NCBI GenBank assembly: GCA_005281725.1
Contig: SSBO01000001.1
Location: forward strand, 1,906,399-1,970,398
Length of the DNA: 64,000 bases
DNA from: Wuchereria bancrofti
Taxonomy: Eukaryota; Nematoda; Chromadorea; Rhabditida; Onchocercidae
Reading direction: 5' to 3'
Shown: positions 22,301-33,291 of the stretch, piece by piece
How positions within the stretch are numbered: the first letter of the stretch is position 1
How the letters are laid out: every line of letters begins with the position of its first letter
Program-made: the position numbers and the translations under genes
Notes under the pieces: model-generated
The model's input: the letters and a program-made list of their open reading frames with translations, nothing else
What the model was told of the DNA's origin: nothing
Database searches by the model: none

Positions 22301-25300
22301 TGAGTTACAAAATCTTGTTCTGGAAACAAGAATATTTCCGGCGAGGAAATGTTTTGCCCTTGAGTAGCAAGATCAGGTAAAATTATTTCATCTCTTGAAT
22401 TAAATCCAGAACGAAAAGGCTTTTTGAATTGTGTTTGCTCTGCCATTTCAGCTGATTCCATTGTAAGTTCCGGAGAAGATGAGATACTTTTTGTATTAAT
22501 ACTATCCTGTTTTTGTAATAAATCAATCATTGATTGTCTTCCCATAATAATAGTTTCATCCTCTGCGGAATCTGAAGGATAAGTTTCTTGCATCTCATTG
22601 GTCTTTTCGCCAACAATAGGAATTGGGAGAATTGATGAAGCTTCTCTGTGTGACTTTTGCTCATCCAGAATCTCTCGATCACCTACCGAAATGAAAGCAA
22701 CCGGATGTGCTGGCCCAAAATATAATGATCGATTTTCAGAATTAATTTTCGATTCAGTAATGTTTTCAATCAAAGTTATACCTGACGATCTACTGGTTTC
22801 ATTGAATACCGGTAACAGTTTTATTCCAACGTGACCTGGATCAATTTTTTTTTTGTTGGTAAAAACTAATAGTTCCGGTGTTGAACTTGGCAAAGAAACT
22901 GTGGAAGTTAAAAGTGGTTCAAAAGGTAAAATGTTCTTAGAAAAGGTATTACGATCAGTGGTTGAAAAAATCGTCGTTTTCCTGAAATCTGTTTCATTCT
23001 TTGAAATCCTGTCGGTATTGGAAAGAAAGTGAACGGTTTGTGTGCTTGACGTTCCGGAATATTTACCTTCATTAATTGTTGCGTTAGAACTTTGTTGATC
23101 TGAAGTTTGCTTTAATAACATTTCATTATCAATAATAGAAATTGTTGTAGTAGTGGGAATTTGTTCAGGAGAAATGAAAACAGCTTCGAAATCTGAAACT
23201 ACTGCAGTTGTTTGCATAGATGGAGATTTTGTGAATAATGACGAATAATCTAAGATATGGCTTGATGCTAAGTTTCCAAATCTATAGTTAGCTGAATTCA
23301 AATTAATGTTAGTGATATGATTCGATGCTGAAAATCCGTTTTCCGATACATTCAGAGTAGCTTGGCTCATTTTATCAAAATTAGTTTTCAGCCAACTTCT
23401 GTCTACTGCTGCTACAGTATCAGAATGTGATTTAAATCTCTTCGATGGTTCGATTTCTTCGATTGATATTCCTTCAAATTTTTTGAATTGCATCTTATCT
23501 TTGCTATTTCTATTAGTTTGATCAATCTGTTGAATAAATGTTGCAATACTTCCCTGAAAAATATTCAAATATAGACAGGAATTCTAACTTTAATTAGAGA
23601 TCACAAGTCCCGAATTTTTTAGATTTCATTTTAAAAAGAAATGTGGATGCATTTGAAATTTTCTTAATTTGGAACAAAATTGATGGATTAAAAGTTTACT
23701 AAAGCATTTTTCTTTTCACTAGAAACTTACTTTTTTAGACCACTAAAATTTGCTCAAACAATTTTTCCTGTAAATGTAATGAAATTCCCTTTATCACTTA
23801 GTTGTATACTTGTAAATTAGCAGTATAACTTTTTGAATTTTCTGTTACCACCACAAGAAAAATCATTATGTAAAAGTGAATTAAAGTTTTAAGAGGACTT
23901 TCTGCCATTTCCCCTTTTATATTAACCCATCATTAATGACACTTCTATAACTCTTCAATCCATTGTGGATTTTTTAACGAAATCTTGAAAATTTCAAGAA
24001 ATTTATTTATTACTCACTTCATCATTGATCCTTGGCGACAAATGGCGGCTATTGCTTACTTCGTCTACGGTACCTTTTTCAAGATCAATTTCAAGCGATA
24101 TGGGATTTTCTTGACTGCCTAACAATGCAATAATATTTACTTCATGATAAAAAGGAAACTAACAACTATATAAAAATGAAAGAGTTAAAAATATAAACGT
24201 GAAAATAAAAGCGCAAATGTGCAAATACATGCAACAGTGGAACTAATGAGAAATTGTTTACCTATTTCTTTATTACGAAGATCATTGATTCGTATGTTGG
24301 AATTTGTAGAAGTTTTATTTGGAGTAACCAGAAATATTTGAATGTGTACATTATTGACTGATTTATCATCCAAAACACTACCAATTTTTTGTTGGCTTTC
24401 TTCATTTTCTTTAAACCCAGATGTTCTTTGATTATCAGTGTGGTGTTGAGAGTCATAATCAAATGATGGGTTATGATCAGGAGTTGCTGTACTATTTCTA
24501 TAGATCAATACTACCTGAAAGTAATTTGGAACATCAAGGAAGATAGATCTGGGATTTCAGAATTTTTAGAAACTGAATTTCATTTCATAAATTTCATGCT
24601 TACAAACTTCAACCAATTGCACTGAATTAAATTTCTTTAGATCACATTACTTTTCTTTGAATTAAATTAATTTAGGTCATTAATGGTTCATAACATTATG
24701 ATGTCAATTTATAAACATTCCCCATGGAAATGCTTGAAGCAAAATTAAATTAGTGTTAATTTTCATTAATGGATCAATCAAAAATCATCGCCAAAGAGCA
24801 AAAGCCGCCAGAAGTGCGAATTCAACAAAGACCTTTTCTCCGCCCAATGCGCACACATTGTCAAGAAATACAAAGATTTCTAACAAACAAAGATGAAATG
24901 ATTTTCGCCACTGAAATCATATCATTCATAAATAAATTGTGACCTCTTGCAAGATTCCACTTCACTTTCTCACCCAAATAATGACTGAATTATTAGTGAT
25001 AATTTAAAGATTGGAAGAATTCAGATTTTTCAAAGTCATTTAAATTTTAATATTATTATTTTCATTTGAAACATCAGACGTTCATTTATTATCCCGCATC
25101 TCTCACTTCTCATTCAATTTCTTTCTTATCCTTTTTAATTACGATATAAATTCAAGAAATGGAAAACAATGAAAGTTATTAATAATTGACTGGTTATATT
25201 AATTAAGGCATAATAAATCTCCTTAATATTAATTAAGCAGATTTAGATCCAAAAAAATTCCGCATTTGGAAAGTTCCTCATTACATTTAATTGGAAATTG

Positions 25301-25360
25301 AAATGAATTAAAACTCACATTTACAATTATTACTGCTATTCTTCGTATAATTTGCCGCAT
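16369..25360 (-). CDS. Large single-pass membrane protein with vWA and ZP (cuticlin-like) domains
   Basis: Seventeen exons join in frame to 1289 residues: 25360-25319, 24514-24262, 24118-24018, 23553-22174, 21848-21773, 21517-21354, 21206-21036, 20890-20810, 20598-20421, 20155-20024, 19801-19677, 19291-19137, 18733-18582, 18261-18168, 17895-17730, 17282-17035, 16720-16369. The order is: hydrophobic signal segment, a Ser/Thr-rich region of about 590 residues (exon 4 alone has 460 codons), vWA domain (about 634-812, DILFLLDASHKI then VLVMITNG), ZP domain (about 835-1095, from CLNDGFNITF to CEGIT-PPRC), a possible furin site RCPR, a TM helix (about 1153-1172) and a 117-residue basic tail. The MIDAS-like DASHK lacks the last Ser of DxSxS. 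ZP modules polymerise in cuticle or apical matrix, so a role there is inferred. I do not assign an orthologue. Confidence 0.9.
16807..16887. repeat. 81-bp direct repeat, copy B (last intron of vWA-ZP gene)
   Basis: Second copy, inside the final intron (17034-16721). Read-through from exon 16 would end five residues after the membrane helix (stop at 17022), and this copy would then lie in the 3' UTR of such a short-tail form. Confidence 0.9.
19553..19594. repeat. CT-rich microsatellite
   Basis: A CTCTCT-rich run inside an intron of the vWA-ZP gene. Simple repeat, no coding sense. Confidence 0.8.
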
Positions 25361-28300
25361 TTCAAAATAAGAGCACTTTACAAACTGCAAAACTTGCTCA
25401 CATGAATATTTATGTATCTAATATAAGCACGTACGTTTGATACAAAACAAAATAAATTTAAATTAGAAATAAAATTGAATAGTTGAATTGCTATCACTTT
25501 AATTTGAAATTATTAGGTTTAACAATTTGGAGAAAAAAAACTCAGAAAATAGCTGGATAAATTATAACAACTTCATAAAGCAAATTGATAAGAAATTCAC
25601 AATTTCATGAAGGAAGCTAACAAGAAATCGACAGTAATTCTCGAGAATCATCATCAATATATGTATCATACAAGCTAAACATACAGTAGACACCTCGACG
25701 ACTAGCAAACCTCCTTTTTTTAATCATGTGAGATTTCGTGATAATAATGATTATCATTGATATCAGAAGATTTTCGTGCGCAAAACAACAAAATAGAGCT
25801 TAAGATTAATTGATTAAAAAGAATGATTATTAGACTAAATCAAATGATAATCATATAAAAGAGTAAAGATGAAATAATCAGCATTGTCTATCGTCTATCG
25901 TCTGATAAGCGATCACTATTATTGTTGCAGTGATTGAAATATCAACGATCATTCTATTTCTGGTTCAAATTTTATTGAATGTATTCATTTCACTAGGTAA
26001 CATTACTACTTTTGAGAGTGAAAAGATTTCTAGCATCGTAGCACTTTTAAAACGAAATAAATTATTAAGAATTGAAAATGAAATAAGTTATAATCACAAA
26101 CATGAATGATTAAATGAAAAAATCAGTATTTCATCAATTAATTATGTTGCGCAAATATGTGCTATTTACAAAGTTAGTAAGTAATAATTGCTAGCTATCA
26201 GGAAATTAGCTATTAAAAGATAAAAAACTTTAATGAAAGTGGAAGTAAAGGAAGCAATAGTAAAATAATGTAAAAGAAAACATTTTGTCTTATCAGTTTC
26301 ATAGTTTGATTCAAGAATTTTCGGTATAAAATATTTGGGAAGTCATACAAACAATGTCTTTGGCCTGAATAAGTGATGCACAATGGAGCTAAGTAAAATG
26401 TTTCCTAGAAAGGGAAATCTTAATATTTCCTTCTCAATATCCCTAATTCTGAGAAAGTTGAGAAATCAACAAAATTTTTATTCAAATCTCTAAATTTCAA
26501 TGAATGATTACAAATCTAGATGGTCTAAATAATTTGAAAATGTTGCAAATTTTAGATGGCTCCAAAAAAAAAAAACACTTTTTTTTGAAATTCATCAGAA
26601 AATTGGAAGTTCTTTCTGCATATTCCAAATTTTCTATCTTTCAGATATGTGATTGTTATCCTCGACTATTTAACTTCCTTAAGATTATACATACTCTATA
26701 AGTCTCAATTTTAATAATAAACAAATGAGTAATCATTACTGATTTAAGATTTTTAGACTTATCGTTTATATTTCGTATATTATTTGGATTACTCATTCAA
26801 ATTATAGTTTGATTTAATACTAATTATAAGTGCAATCATCACTCAGTTGCTGACTATTTTCCATATTGTGAAAATTTTAAAATTGACTATTTTCAGCTTA
26901 GACTTGTACTCAGAGAAATAGAAAATCTTTCACTTTATAAACTTTAATCCTGTGCTTTTAAAAAGATGCATTGATGCTTCTTCAAGGAAGTACAGAATAC
27001 AAAAGATTTCAGGTTATAATTTCAGATTATTATGAATAAATCGACCATACCCTTTAATTAAAGTAACATTATAATGAGTTTTCGTAGCTAAGGATTATGA
27101 CATTTTGTTGACTGAACAAAATTCATTTCCGATGTACATTAGTTTTCTGAGGTAAAATGGTTACGTTTACATTTGGAAAAATCATCGCGACAGGTGATCA
27201 CCAATCAATGATTATGACTATTTTTTTTTTTCTTTCTTTGATGTAAGTTCTATTTTAGGATTTCTTCTATCTGACCACTGAGGCGGTATTTGAAAGTGCA
27301 TTTTACAATTCGATCGAGAAATAATTTGTATTCTTTACAGGATATCTCAAAACGACAATTTTTTCCCATCATCACTCAGCTAATAAGACGTATGTTGATT
27401 AAGTTTTATCAGCTCTTTCATTTGTTTCAAACATTAAACGGTCGCAGATTGAAGACGTTCAATTCCTTTCTTCTAATCTGTCATTCTATCGTCAACTTTA
27501 ACACTTTCATCTTCTTTTCAAAACTTTTAAACTTGTGCTATACATTTGTCATTATTTCCTAGCCTAATGCTTTGTTAGTATTGTAAGTTGTTTGTTAGTA
27601 TTCCTATAAATTCCATTAAAAATTCAGTAAAAGAAAAGCAAGAATTATTTCACTTCATTGCTGAATTAATTAAAAAGCTTCTCAAATTTTTAATTATTAA
27701 GCTTGTTTTCTTGCTTATGGCAATTATTCAAAATAAATAATAATCGAATAAAAGTCTCAAACTGGAAAAATTATAAAACATATATTTTCTTGCTTAACTC
27801 TACTATTTTAGCACATTTCATCATTATTTAAATGTATCAAACTAAATATATCGAGATGCATAAATCACAATTGCGCCTTGATTGATCATTCTGTAATATT
27901 TCACTCATCAGTAGCCTACTAATAGTTACATTTCACTATTAATAAAATTCTTGCAACAAAAAAAATTTTTTTTCTTTTAAGATCAAGGAAAAATTTGGAA
28001 TCAGTCGGTAAAATAGTTAAAGCGAGTCGTAAATTGTTAAAATCATTTCCCACTGACCTTTCACTTCTTCCTATATCCTTCAAATTCTCATATATCACCG
28101 CCCTTCTCAATTCCTTTCCGTCAACATTTCCTTTTCATCATTGTTACTTTTCTATCAGTGTTATCCAATTTCTCTCCACTCCGGTCATATCAGCGGTTAA
28201 AAGAAACCAGTCATTTCAGTGTTTCAAGTCTTCTTGAAGGGATACGTTTATTTTTGCAGAATTTGAGTCAAAACAATTAAATTTCTGCATTAATTAAATT

Positions 28301-29756
28301 AAGATAGTGTCAAATAAACTATGCATCTTTCACTAATTTAAGTGAACTCAACAACTACTGATCCGGAAAATTTAGTTGAAGCACAGAAGAGAGAGAAATA
28401 GTTCTCTAAAACTAACGACATTTACAATGACAAGAGGGAACTACATACCGGATATTCGATCTTTAGTGTTCAATTTCCAGTACTTATGCGCTCAACCAAA
28501 AATGATTTGTACTAACTTATGTGAAGCAACAAAGTACCATAAAAAAAAAGGAAAAATCATAAAGGTAATAGAAGAAATTTTTACTTATAAGGAGAACTCA
28601 AAGCAAAGCAACAATTTCTGACTTATTTTGTTCATTCTTCTAATACTTCAGAATCATAGAATGCAGTATTTACTACTCATAAAGAGTTGAAAAAAAATCT
28701 AGCTAGAATTTCATGAAGTCTTAAAGGAAAAAACATAAATTTGTTCTAAAGTTGAACAAATGCAGAATATCATTCGGTCCATTTGTGGTTTATTATTAAA
28801 ATCTTAGTCCTTTTTCCAGCAGTTATAATTTGAATGATCAAATTATCTCTTTTATTCTACTTAAGAGTAATTCATATAGAAAATTTCGTTGTTAATATTT
28901 TATTAAAATTACTTGCTATCACTTTCATTTCATAATGATATATAATGACGAATAATTTAAAACGAAGCGTTGTTTGATTAAAAAGAAGTCTCTGTGAACC
29001 GGTTGCACAATTAAAATGGTATAATTGTTCATGTACTCTTAAAAATTCTTTCGAACAGCATTGATCGCATGATGAGACAAAATCAAATATTTTCTCTCTT
29101 ATGTTTGATATATTAATCGATAAGTTTATTTATATGAGTATATATGTACATACATTTACTTCATTGAATGCCAATTTTAAAGTTAAGTTCAAAAAGTGAG
29201 AAAACACCTGCTGGGCTTGTAAGTAGTATTGTTTAGAAACCAGAAGTATAGCTTTGAATTAACTTTTATGACTCGTCAACATAATCCTTCTTATATCTTT
29301 TTCTTGACTGATAACAATAATTCCTCCAACCAGAACTCCTCAAAATAATAAGATACTAATTACACTTATAAAATTATTAGACGAGCAAAGAATACACATT
29401 TTTTGTCAGCACAGTACACCAAAATATGATTTGATGGTTTGAGTTCATGAATTTATTTTGGAATCACTTCATTATGCAATCACTTAGACATCTGGAAGAA
29501 TGTCCCCTTAACTACTTGGACATTCCCTGTCCTGAAAACAATTAAAATAAAAATTTCTGAGTCAGTTAAATGATCTACATTGCTTCTCCTTAATTAGTAA
29601 TATTTCTTTATAATTAATTAATATGCCAATGAAGAAATGTGCAGTTGATTTCGCATACTTTTTTTTAAAAAAAATGAGATGCACATAAAGAAAAACATCT
29701 CAGCATTTTCAATATTTGTTAATTTTATCCAAACTTTGAACAACAATTTAAAAAAT
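25361..29756. other. Gene-poor 4.4 kb, no gene recognised
   Basis: AT-rich DNA upstream of the vWA-ZP gene. Open frames at 27290-27562, 27919-28110 (minus), 27995-28237 and 28376-28621 have no family resemblance that I can see. None shows the paired splice sites with phase agreement found in the real genes nearby. Confidence 0.5.
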
Positions 29757-30950
29757 ATGTCACTGACACTGCCTGTCTACAATTTAAAGTTCGGAATAAT
29801 GAAATTACATGAAACGGTGGCAATGATTATTATAATGACTTTGCTGCCACTTATCTTCCTTGTACCAGCGGTTATCTTTGAATTTTTGGAACGAAAGCAA
29901 CAAAAGATGTTTCAATTTTTACTTGAATTTAGGCCAAAAAAATTTATCATTCCAGTGGTTAGTTGTGTCTTACCTTCATCACTTCAACCTATACTTTGAA
30001 GGATAATTGAAATAGCAAGCTTATTCAAAAATCAGGAAATAGCATCATTTAAATCAAGCATCACGTCTATATTACGCTTAAAAAACCTTTGAATTATTAG
30101 TATAGTTTTAATGCAAAGCTTTCTTATTTTCAATTTCACAACCACATAGAAAAAAAGATTAGACAGATATTTCGAGATCTAAGTGATTGTCACGTTATGT
30201 CTATATCAAATCACTTAATCTGATTATTGATCTTATCAGTAAGAATAATATATTTTGCCTGATTTAAATGTATAATGTATTATCTAATCTCATAGGATCA
30301 AAGACTAGATAACTATTACGGTTAATATCAATTCACAGATTCAAATTGAAAAATGATAATAAAATGATGATGGAATGATTGCAGAATAGTATATCGGAAG
30401 AACAATTCAAAAGCGAAAAACAATTTAATCGCAATGTTAATCGTAGCAGAGAAGAAATCAGAGCCATTTTTTCTGCACGAAATTGTCCATCATCCAGAGA
30501 ATTACGTAAGCACAGTACGTTGCGTGTATGCGTGGATTCCCCGCTATTCTGTTATAGAGCATATTGTTAGCGTTTTACATCTTGCAAGCATGGATGATTG
30601 CATCCTGCAGCTGAGAATGAATTTAAATTGAAACAATTTTAGTGTCGTTATTGTGTACATCTCCTACACAGCAATCAAGCTCATGCACTACACGAAAAGA
30701 TGATGCAAGAGAGATAAGGAAATATCAAAGAAATGTTAACACTGATATAGAATCTTCATCAGCAATACAATCAAGTAGTATGAATTCGGAGGCTAGCACT
30801 CCAAAGAAATCAAGTATTACAAATGACAAGTTTGAAACGTCACGCAGCAGAAGAGGAACGAATTTGAAAGAACCTATGCACTTGAAAAGGTCATCTTCTT
30901 TATCAGCAACAACAAGATCTTTTACAAGATCATTATCGGAAAAAAGTTAA
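29757..30950 (+). CDS. Unrecognised small single-pass membrane protein
   Basis: Three exons join in phase: 29757-29957, 30385-30505 and 30643-30950, giving 209 residues from the ATG at 29757, or 195 from 29799 (MKLHETVAM). Near the N-terminus there is one hydrophobic helix (MIIIMTLLPLIFLVPAVIF), followed by a basic stretch (ERKQQK...RPKKF). The rest is hydrophilic: a Glu/Arg/Lys segment (SREEIRAIF), then a Ser/Thr/Arg-rich tail ending RSFTRSLSEKS. Donors are GTTAGT and GTAAGC, acceptors TTGCAG and TTTTAG, and AATAAA lies at 31019-31024, about 70 bases after the stop. The helix plus following positive charges suggests a signal anchor with the tail on one side. I do not recognise a family, and the choice of start is uncertain. 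Confidence 0.65.
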
Positions 30951-31621
30951 AAAAATTTATATATTCAATGAAGTTACCACTATAATTATCACTATAGCAT
31001 ATAGTATATTACTTTTTGAATAAAACTTAGAAATTCACTCAGGATTCTTCATGATTCCATTGTTTATCTATGCAAGCGATCCTACAAGAAGTATATGCTT
31101 GAGTTCATTAGTTTCACGCCATCCATTCATTTTTTATATTCATTTTTCAGTATCTGTGTTATATATCAACTCTGCTGTCTTCATTCATTTAAAATTTTGA
31201 CTAAATCTCAGAACTCTCTGTGTTTTGCTTTCTTGATATTTCAGAACAAAAAGAAGCACTAACATTTGAAAATGCCTTGCTAAATAACTACTCGGGTCCA
31301 CTACTATAATTGGCCGAAACTATGTCAAGAAGCTTATTGAGTAAGGAATAAAAGCAGAGAAAAAAAAAATAAAAGAAAATTTGCTTCTCATTTAATACTT
31401 TTTCATTCTAGTAGCAATGATAATATTACTTGCAACCTGGAACTGATCAGTTACGGTAGTGAAAGCATACTATTTCATAAACATAATGTAAAAATACCAT
31501 GCAGTGATATTAAAAATACGTTGTCTATAGTTAAGCTATTTATCAGTAAATACAAAGAAAAGCTTTATAATTAAAGATAGAAGAAATTGTCAAATACGGG
31601 AATAAAACAGTTGGACAGAAC
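30951..31621. other. 3' region between convergent genes
   Basis: Contains the poly(A) signal (AATAAA, 31019-31024) of the plus-strand membrane-protein gene and the unique 3' UTR of the minus-strand GWW-type His-rich gene. No other gene seen. Confidence 0.6.
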
Positions 31622-31624
31622 ACA

Positions 31625-31837
31625 TCAATCCCATTTCCATCCCCCGTGGCCAAACGAATGATGACCGTCGTGATGTGGATGATGGTGGAAATGTTGGTGA
31701 TGCCACGGGAAGTGTCCATGATGGTGATGATACTGATGCCATGGTTCATCCCAATCATCGTCCCACCAGCCAGATGCTGTCACCGATACTGTCAACAGAG
31801 CTAACAATAATATTGTGGCAAATCGCAGTGCTACCAT
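31625..31837 (-). CDS. Secreted histidine-rich peptide, GWW type (right arm copy)
   Basis: 70 residues: signal peptide MVALRFATILLLALLTVSVTA, then GWWDDDWDEPWHQY, a His-rich tail containing HHHHGHFPWHHQHFHHH, and the end GGWKWD. The ATG lies two bases after a TGCATTGCAG acceptor, as in the left copy; the in-frame ATGs further up lie in the leader intron. A TATATAAG box lies at 32032-32039 on the minus strand. More than a third of the mature residues are His, mixed with Trp, Asp, Gly and Pro, and there is no Cys. Metal binding is plausible by composition; function unknown. Confidence 0.85.
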   Translation of the reverse strand: MVALRFATILLLALLTVSVTASGWWDDDWDEPWHQYHHHHGHFPWHHQHFHHHPHHDGHHSFGHGGWKWD

Positions 31838-32031
31838 CACTGCAATGCACATAATTAGCATTTAAGTCATCGACAAAAAACGCCAAAAAAAAATGACCAA
31901 GGAGATGAGTTAGGTAATTATAGATTAAAAAAACTTTAGTAAAAAGGGATGAATAATGGAGAAACTTACTGAGTGCTTGTTAAAAGAGGTCTTCTGTTCA
32001 GCTTGCAATGACGAAGTTCAGAAAAGAGATG

Positions 32032-32172
32032 CTTATATATTAAATACTGGAACAGGCTTAGAATTAGGTTAATGGGAAAAGAATTTTTTTATAGCTTCTT
32101 GTTAGACTGCAATTTTCCCATTTCCAGTCTTGCGAGTACCATTAGCTTGTGGCCTAATTTCAGGTATATAAG
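32032..32172. promoter_or_regulatory. Bidirectional promoter of the right His-rich pair
   Basis: TATATAAG at 32032-32039 (minus) and 32165-32172 (plus), about 125 bp apart, as in the left arm. The long open frame across this region (32072-32305) is promoter and leader sequence, not a gene. Confidence 0.7.
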
Positions 32173-32332
32173 TTGTTCTCAATTCATTTCCACCGCGACA
32201 TTCTCATTAATTCTTCTCTTCCTCAACAGGACGGTATTTTCTAAATTTTTTTCAATTTTTATTTGTGTTCTTCACACAACACCGTTCATTAAAGTTGCCG
32301 AATAACAATTTCAAAAATTCTTTCAGGGGGAA

Positions 32333-32533
32333 ATGGTATCACTGAGATTTGCTACAATATTATTGTTAGCTCTGTTGACAGTATCGGTGACAGCATCTGA
32401 CTGGTGGGACGATGACTGGGATGAACCATGGCATCAGTATCATCATCATCACTACCATGGACAGTTCCCGTGGAATCATCAACATTTCCACCATCATCCA
32501 TATTACAGTGGTCATCATTCAATAGGTCACTAA
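32333..32533 (+). CDS. Secreted histidine-rich peptide, DWW type (right arm copy)
   Basis: 66 residues, the same predicted peptide as the copy at 14944-15144: signal peptide, DWWDDDWDEPW block, His/Tyr/Pro-rich tail ending HSIGH. The leader intron runs 32234-32326 (CAGGACG/GTATTT donor, TTCTTTCAG acceptor), with the ATG six bases into the next exon. Compared with the GWW type, the tail carries Tyr and Asn (HYHGQFPWN, HPYYSGH) and lacks the WKWD end. Two tandem GATA-type sites (TGATAAGTGATAAG, 32608-32620) lie about 75 bases after the stop and are kept in the left arm. Function unknown. Confidence 0.85.
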   Translation: MVSLRFATILLLALLTVSVTASDWWDDDWDEPWHQYHHHHYHGQFPWNHQHFHHHPYYSGHHSIGH

Positions 32534-32751
32534 GGATGGAACGATTTGTTTGCTGTTGACACTATTCTCTGTTTTTTTCTTTGCATTTATCACCTAATAT
32601 GGAAAGTGATAAGTGATAAGGACATCTATGTACTCATAAGACATTTGATTAATAAGAGAAGGGAAGAAGAGAGTTACAACATCACCCGAATTTCCAGTCG
32701 CATAATATGATTATTTCAGTCTCATATTATAGCGATTATTGGGCTGATACT

Positions 32752-33115
32752 GATAAGTAGGAGGAAGTAGTAATTTGACAATAATGTTCGAAGTCCTTGT
32801 CCTGCAGTTCTCAGACTCTAAAATGAGGACACACAGTTATTTAGTGGATCAAGCCAAAAAGTCCCGTGTTACATGATTTAAGCCATGCTAAAGTCGAATA
32901 CAGAATGTGTGCCAGGTGGAGACGGTAGAGATGAACGAAAGTACTACTGAAGAATGCATTACACACTGTGTATGTGTGTATGTTGTATGTGATGTATGTG
33001 ATGCATGTGGCGTATATGTGTTATGTTATAAAGTGTAGTGTATATATTCTCGGCGGTGCAATGAGAGTTCTCGTTAGGCGGGCGCTTTGATGCATTCGAT
33101 GTGTGATGTCACAGA
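32752..33115 (+). repeat. Outer repeat next to the right cassette, TG-rich
   Basis: Diverged counterpart of 10770-11165 (minus). Shared landmarks are GTAATTTGACAAT (32769), TCTAAAATGAGGAC (32817) and GCCAGGTGGAGACGGTAG (32912), followed by a TGTATGTG-rich stretch. It may be the outer part of the inverted duplication or a solo LTR-like repeat. Confidence 0.65.
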
Positions 33116-33291
33116 AACTTCCGACAACTAGAAGTCATCTGACTGCTAATCGTGATGCTGTCGGTAGTGAAAATTCTTCTATTGCTATCATCGTACGATT
33201 TTTGCTGACAATGAAAATTTGTCGTGAAATTACAAAAAATAGTTTCATTGAAAAGATTGAAATGAGAAAGTGACAATTTTGCAAATATAAA

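Larger units (their letters stand above)
31622..32745. repeat. Right arm of the ~1.1 kb inverted repeat (His-rich peptide cassette)
   Basis: Reverse complement of 14751-15843. It keeps the 12 bases missing from the left GWW-type gene and has about 22 additional bases at about 32706-32728. The outer end is followed at once by a repeat (32752-33115) whose counterpart on the left is displaced by a retroelement. Confidence 0.95.

Noticed and set aside
22598..22834. Plus-strand open frame inside the vWA-ZP gene
   Set aside because: It is a shadow of the large minus-strand exon 4.
27919..28237. Overlapping open frames on both strands as a gene
   Set aside because: No family resemblance and no phase-consistent splice partners.
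32072..32305. 77-codon open frame with an identical mirror copy at 15172-15405
   Set aside because: It spans the TATA box, leader exon and leader intron of the His-rich genes. Its identity in both arms comes from the DNA repeat, not from coding selection.
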